Source of the DNA: Clostridia bacterium
GTDB lineage: Bacteria; Bacillota; Clostridia; Oscillospirales; CAG-272
NCBI GenBank assembly: GCA_017382555.1
Contig: JAFOAB010000082.1
Coordinates: 1-7,643, forward strand
Direction: 5' to 3'
Length of the DNA: 7,643 bases
A program made the position numbers and the translations under genes. Numbering within the stretch: the stretch's first letter is position 1; each line of letters opens with the position of its first letter. Under the pieces are notes generated by a model, which worked only from the letters and a program-made list of their open reading frames with translations, was not told the origin of the DNA and did no database searches. Shown piece after piece: positions 5,784 through 7,643 of this stretch.

Positions 5784-7187
5784 ATGAAAAGAGCAATATC
5801 CCTTATTCTTGTAGCCCTTATGGCACTTATGCTCGTTCCTGCAATCTCTGTTGCTGCTGACGACGCTGTTGTTTACCTTAACGGTGCTACCGGCGCTGAC
5901 ACCAACGATGGTAAGACCGCTGCTACCGCAGTTGCTACCATTGACAAGGCTATTGAAGTAGCTAACACCTTTACCGGTGCTACCGAGGTAGTTATCGTTC
6001 TCGCAGGCGAGACCGCTATTCCCAATGCACAGCACGTTCTTCCCGCTAACAATGCACCCATCGTTCTTACCAGCATTTATGCCGGAACCGATTATAAGGC
6101 TCAGGGCGCAAAACTCGTTTTCTATAATGGCAACTGTGCAGCAATTCACTTTAACGGCGATGCTGCCATTGAGAACCTTAATATCGAAATCCTTAATGAC
6201 AATCCCATTTTTGCTTTGCAGTATAATAGTTTCACAGTTGGCGAGGGCGTTGAAATAACCTCTCTTAAGTCTCCCACTCTTGCTAAAGGTTATCCCATTA
6301 TTCTTATAGGTTGTAACACCCAGAACAGTGTTGCGCAGGATAAGGCTGCAACTCCCACCACCTTCACCAATGACGTTAACGTTGAAGTTAACTCCGGTAC
6401 TTGGGCATATGTCCGCGGCGGTGACAGAGATTCTATGTCTACCTTCGATGGAAATATGACCATCGATATCAACGGTGGTACGTTTATGTGTCCCGTTACC
6501 TCTGCAACCGGTCATTATGGCAACGGTAATGTAAACGGTCCTACCGGTAAGTGTTCCTACGGCCCTAACGCTAAGATCGTTATGAATCTCAAGGGCGGTG
6601 AGATGGATTCTCTTATTGGATGTTCTTACGTTGGAAACAATACTGGTCACACTAGCGCAGCTGATATCACCATCAACATTTTTGATGGTTTCAAGCTTAC
6701 AAATAAGTTCGTTGCAGTTCAGACCACTAACACCGTATTCAACGGCAAGCTTACCGTAAACCTTTACGGTGGCGATCTTACCGGTCTTGTAGAGGCTAAG
6801 CTTCTCAACGCTTCCGTTGCTAACGGCGGTACCGGTACCGTAACCGTTAACTATGATGCAAACGACGCTAAGTCCGCTGCAGCTTTCAAGGCTCTCAAGG
6901 ACGTTTGCATTGACGATACCGACGTTGTTTACGGCGAGCTCGCAGCTGCTCCCGTAGTTACCGAGGCTCCCGCTACCGAGGCTCCTGTAGTTACCGAGGC
7001 TCCCGCAACTGAGGCTCCCGCTACCGATGCTCCTGTAGCTACCGATGCTCCCGTTGTTACTACCGAGGCTCCCGCACAGCCCGAGGATACCCCCGCTACC
7101 GGCGATGCTTCCGTTATGGTAGTATTCGCAGCAGCTGCAGTTATTGCAGTAGCGGCAGTTGTAATTCTCAAGAAGAAGGAAAACTAA
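5784..7187 (+). CDS. Secreted, probably wall-anchored beta-helix surface protein (paralogue 2)
   Basis: 467 aa, one residue shorter than paralogue 1 and built the same way. ATG at 5784 is chosen because GGAGG (5773-5777) sits 6 nt upstream; the longer reading from TTG at 5751 has no RBS and would spoil the signal peptide. Signal peptide about 1-24 (MKRAISLILVALMALMLVPA..). The beta-helix body (about 28-385) shows turns DINGGT, NLKGGE, IFDGFK and NLYGGD, the cap GADTNDGKTAATAVATIDKA, and the shared block GTWxYxRxGDRD (205-216) plus TFDGNMTI. Seven T(E/D)AP units (393-431) lead to TPATGD (436-441), a hydrophobic helix and KKKEN. Stalk and anchor are almost identical in DNA to paralogue 1, while the middle has drifted widely, for example PTLAKGYPIILIG against DVSTSYPILLLG. 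It has its own promoter and terminator. Molecular target unknown. Confidence 0.9.
   Translation: MKRAISLILVALMALMLVPAISVAADDAVVYLNGATGADTNDGKTAATAVATIDKAIEVANTFTGATEVVIVLAGETAIPNAQHVLPANNAPIVLTSIYAGTDYKAQGAKLVFYNGNCAAIHFNGDAAIENLNIEILNDNPIFALQYNSFTVGEGVEITSLKSPTLAKGYPIILIGCNTQNSVAQDKAATPTTFTNDVNVEVNSGTWAYVRGGDRDSMSTFDGNMTIDINGGTFMCPVTSATGHYGNGNVNGPTGKCSYGPNAKIVMNLKGGEMDSLIGCSYVGNNTGHTSAADITINIFDGFKLTNKFVAVQTTNTVFNGKLTVNLYGGDLTGLVEAKLLNASVANGGTGTVTVNYDANDAKSAAAFKALKDVCIDDTDVVYGELAAAPVVTEAPATEAPVVTEAPATEAPATDAPVATDAPVVTTEAPAQPEDTPATGDASVMVVFAAAAVIAVAAVVILKKKEN
6960..7076 (+). repeat. T(E/D)AP tandem repeat stalk, paralogue 2
   Basis: Seven units encoding T(E/D)AP plus A, VV, VA or VVT. The order of units differs from paralogue 1 in the middle (two consecutive TEAPA units here), but both arrays contain seven units. 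The array is preceded by APVV and followed by QPEDTPATGD as in paralogue 1. Confidence 0.9.
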
Positions 7188-7213
7188 TTCTTAATACTTG
7201 CGTTTTTAGGATG

Positions 7214-7245
7214 GCGCGCCCGTGAAAGCGGGCGCGCTGTTTTTT
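7214..7245 (+). terminator. Intrinsic terminator after surface protein 2
   Basis: Stem GCGCGCCCG (7214-7222) / CGGGCGCGC (7229-7237), with a T-G wobble closing a GAAA tetraloop, then TGTTTTTT (7238-7245). A very strong GC stem with a clean T-tract. Its core resembles the terminator at 5572-5601. Confidence 0.93.
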
Positions 7246-7376
7246 CGTTGTGGAGAAAACGTAAGGCAGCGCCGCAAATCACGCAAAAAAACAATAAGCC
7301 AATTGTTGATGTTACAAAAAAAGATGTTCGTTTTTGTGCAAAACGTAGTAAAATGTTTATTTTCGTATAACGAGTA

Positions 7377-7406
7377 TTGACACAATAATGGTTTATGTGG
7401 TACAAT
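7377..7406 (+). promoter_or_regulatory. Strong sigma-A-type promoter for the third surface protein
   Basis: Consensus -35 TTGACA (7377-7382), 18-nt spacer, -10 TACAAT (7401-7406) with an extended TGG just upstream. The best promoter match in the window. Between the terminator at 7245 and this promoter I see only AT-rich sequence with a weak inverted repeat (AACAAT / ATTGTT around 7290-7306). Confidence 0.75.
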
Positions 7407-7421
7407 GCACAGGGAAATAAA

Positions 7422-7435
7422 CAGCCCAAGGGCTG
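7422..7435 (+). other. Leader hairpin before the third surface protein
   Basis: CAGCCC (7422-7427) AA GGGCTG (7430-7435): a perfect palindrome that would fold as a 5-bp stem with a 4-nt loop, between the predicted transcription start and the AGAGGAGA ribosome binding site (7443-7450). No T-tract. It may stabilise the mRNA or modulate translation; function not established. Confidence 0.4.
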
Positions 7436-7456
7436 AAAATTAAGAGGAGAAACAAA

Positions 7457-7643
7457 ATGAAGAAAACCAGAATTTTTTCCATCATTCTTGCTGTTCTCAT
7501 GGCTCTTTCCTGCCTCGTTATCAGCGTAGCTGCTGATGAGGGTATTGCAAAGGCCGACAACGTTGTTTTCGTTGCTGATGCAGGTGACGATAACAATGCG
7601 GGAACCGCAGAAGCACCCGTTAAGACCCTCCAGAAGGCAGTTG
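7457..7643 (+). CDS. Secreted surface protein of the same family (paralogue 3, 5' part only)
   Basis: 62 codons are visible before the window ends. ATG at 7457 follows an AGAGGAGA RBS with normal spacing. The N-terminus is a signal peptide (MKKTRIFSIILAVLMALSCL.., cleavage probably near VISVAA). The next part, VVFVADAGDDNNAGTAEAPVKTLQKAV, matches the beta-helix cap of paralogues 1 and 2 (VVFLNGTTGADTNDGKTPDT.. and VVYLNGATGADTNDGKTAAT..) but is clearly more divergent. It contains a Cys in the signal region (ALSCL), but the spacing and the downstream AA motif favour signal peptidase I over a lipoprotein. Whether it carries the same T(E/D)AP stalk and TPATG anchor cannot be seen. Confidence 0.85.
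   Translation, partial: MKKTRIFSIILAVLMALSCLVISVAADEGIAKADNVVFVADAGDDNNAGTAEAPVKTLQKAV

Noticed and set aside
5682..6650. 322-codon minus-strand open frame opposite surface protein 2
   Set aside because: Same codon-alignment shadow. Its similarity to the shadow opposite paralogue 1 simply follows from the sense genes being paralogues.
7289..7306. AACAAT...ATTGTT inverted repeat as an operator or terminator
   Set aside because: Only 6 AT-rich pairs, no T-tract, and such repeats are expected by chance in this AT-rich gap.

Overview
The window looks like chromosomal DNA from a low-to-moderate GC, Gram-positive-type bacterium, most likely an uncultured gut member of the Clostridia (Bacillota). 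The basis is strong GGAGG ribosome binding sites, good housekeeping TTGACA/TATAAT-type promoters, hairpin-plus-T-tract terminators, a Clostridia-style heterodimeric ABC exporter with a Gly/Pro-rich N-terminus, and secreted proteins ending in a PATGD + hydrophobic + KK tail typical of Gram-positive wall anchoring. Every supported gene is on the + strand. The taxonomic placement is inferred from style, not from a marker phylogeny.

Layout. (1) 3-2410: the end of one ABC half-transporter, overlapping by 4 bp (GTGA) a complete second half-transporter. Their motifs are complementary: the first has a degenerate Walker B/H-loop, the second an LSQGQ signature. This is the pattern of a heterodimeric exporter with one dead and one active ATP site. 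(2) 2430-4023: a separate transcription unit with its own promoter. It holds prfB (peptide chain release factor 2, apparently with a TTG start, no programmed frameshift, and SPY in place of SPF) and a 103-residue protein with two membrane segments and a very acidic tail. It closes with a clear terminator. (3) 4078-7643: a tandem array of three related secreted proteins, the third cut by the window end. The two complete ones (468 and 467 aa) have a signal peptide, a probable right-handed beta-helix body, a T(E/D)AP repeat stalk of seven units and a C-terminal TPATGD sorting signal. Each of the three has its own plausible promoter, and the two complete ones end in related terminators.

How the genes fit together. 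The ABC pair should form one exporter of unknown substrate. prfB is a translation housekeeping gene, and its small membrane neighbour probably shares its transcript. The surface-protein array is the accessory and most interesting part. The duplicated unit seems to run from just upstream of the RBS through the terminator. The signal peptide and wall module are nearly unchanged at DNA level while the beta-helix bodies have diverged, which fits expansion of a displayed binding or glycan-facing surface family. I see no tRNA, rRNA, CRISPR array, insertion sequence or phage gene. No gene-free stretch exceeds about 300 bases; the longest is 7188-7456, which holds a terminator, a promoter and a leader hairpin.
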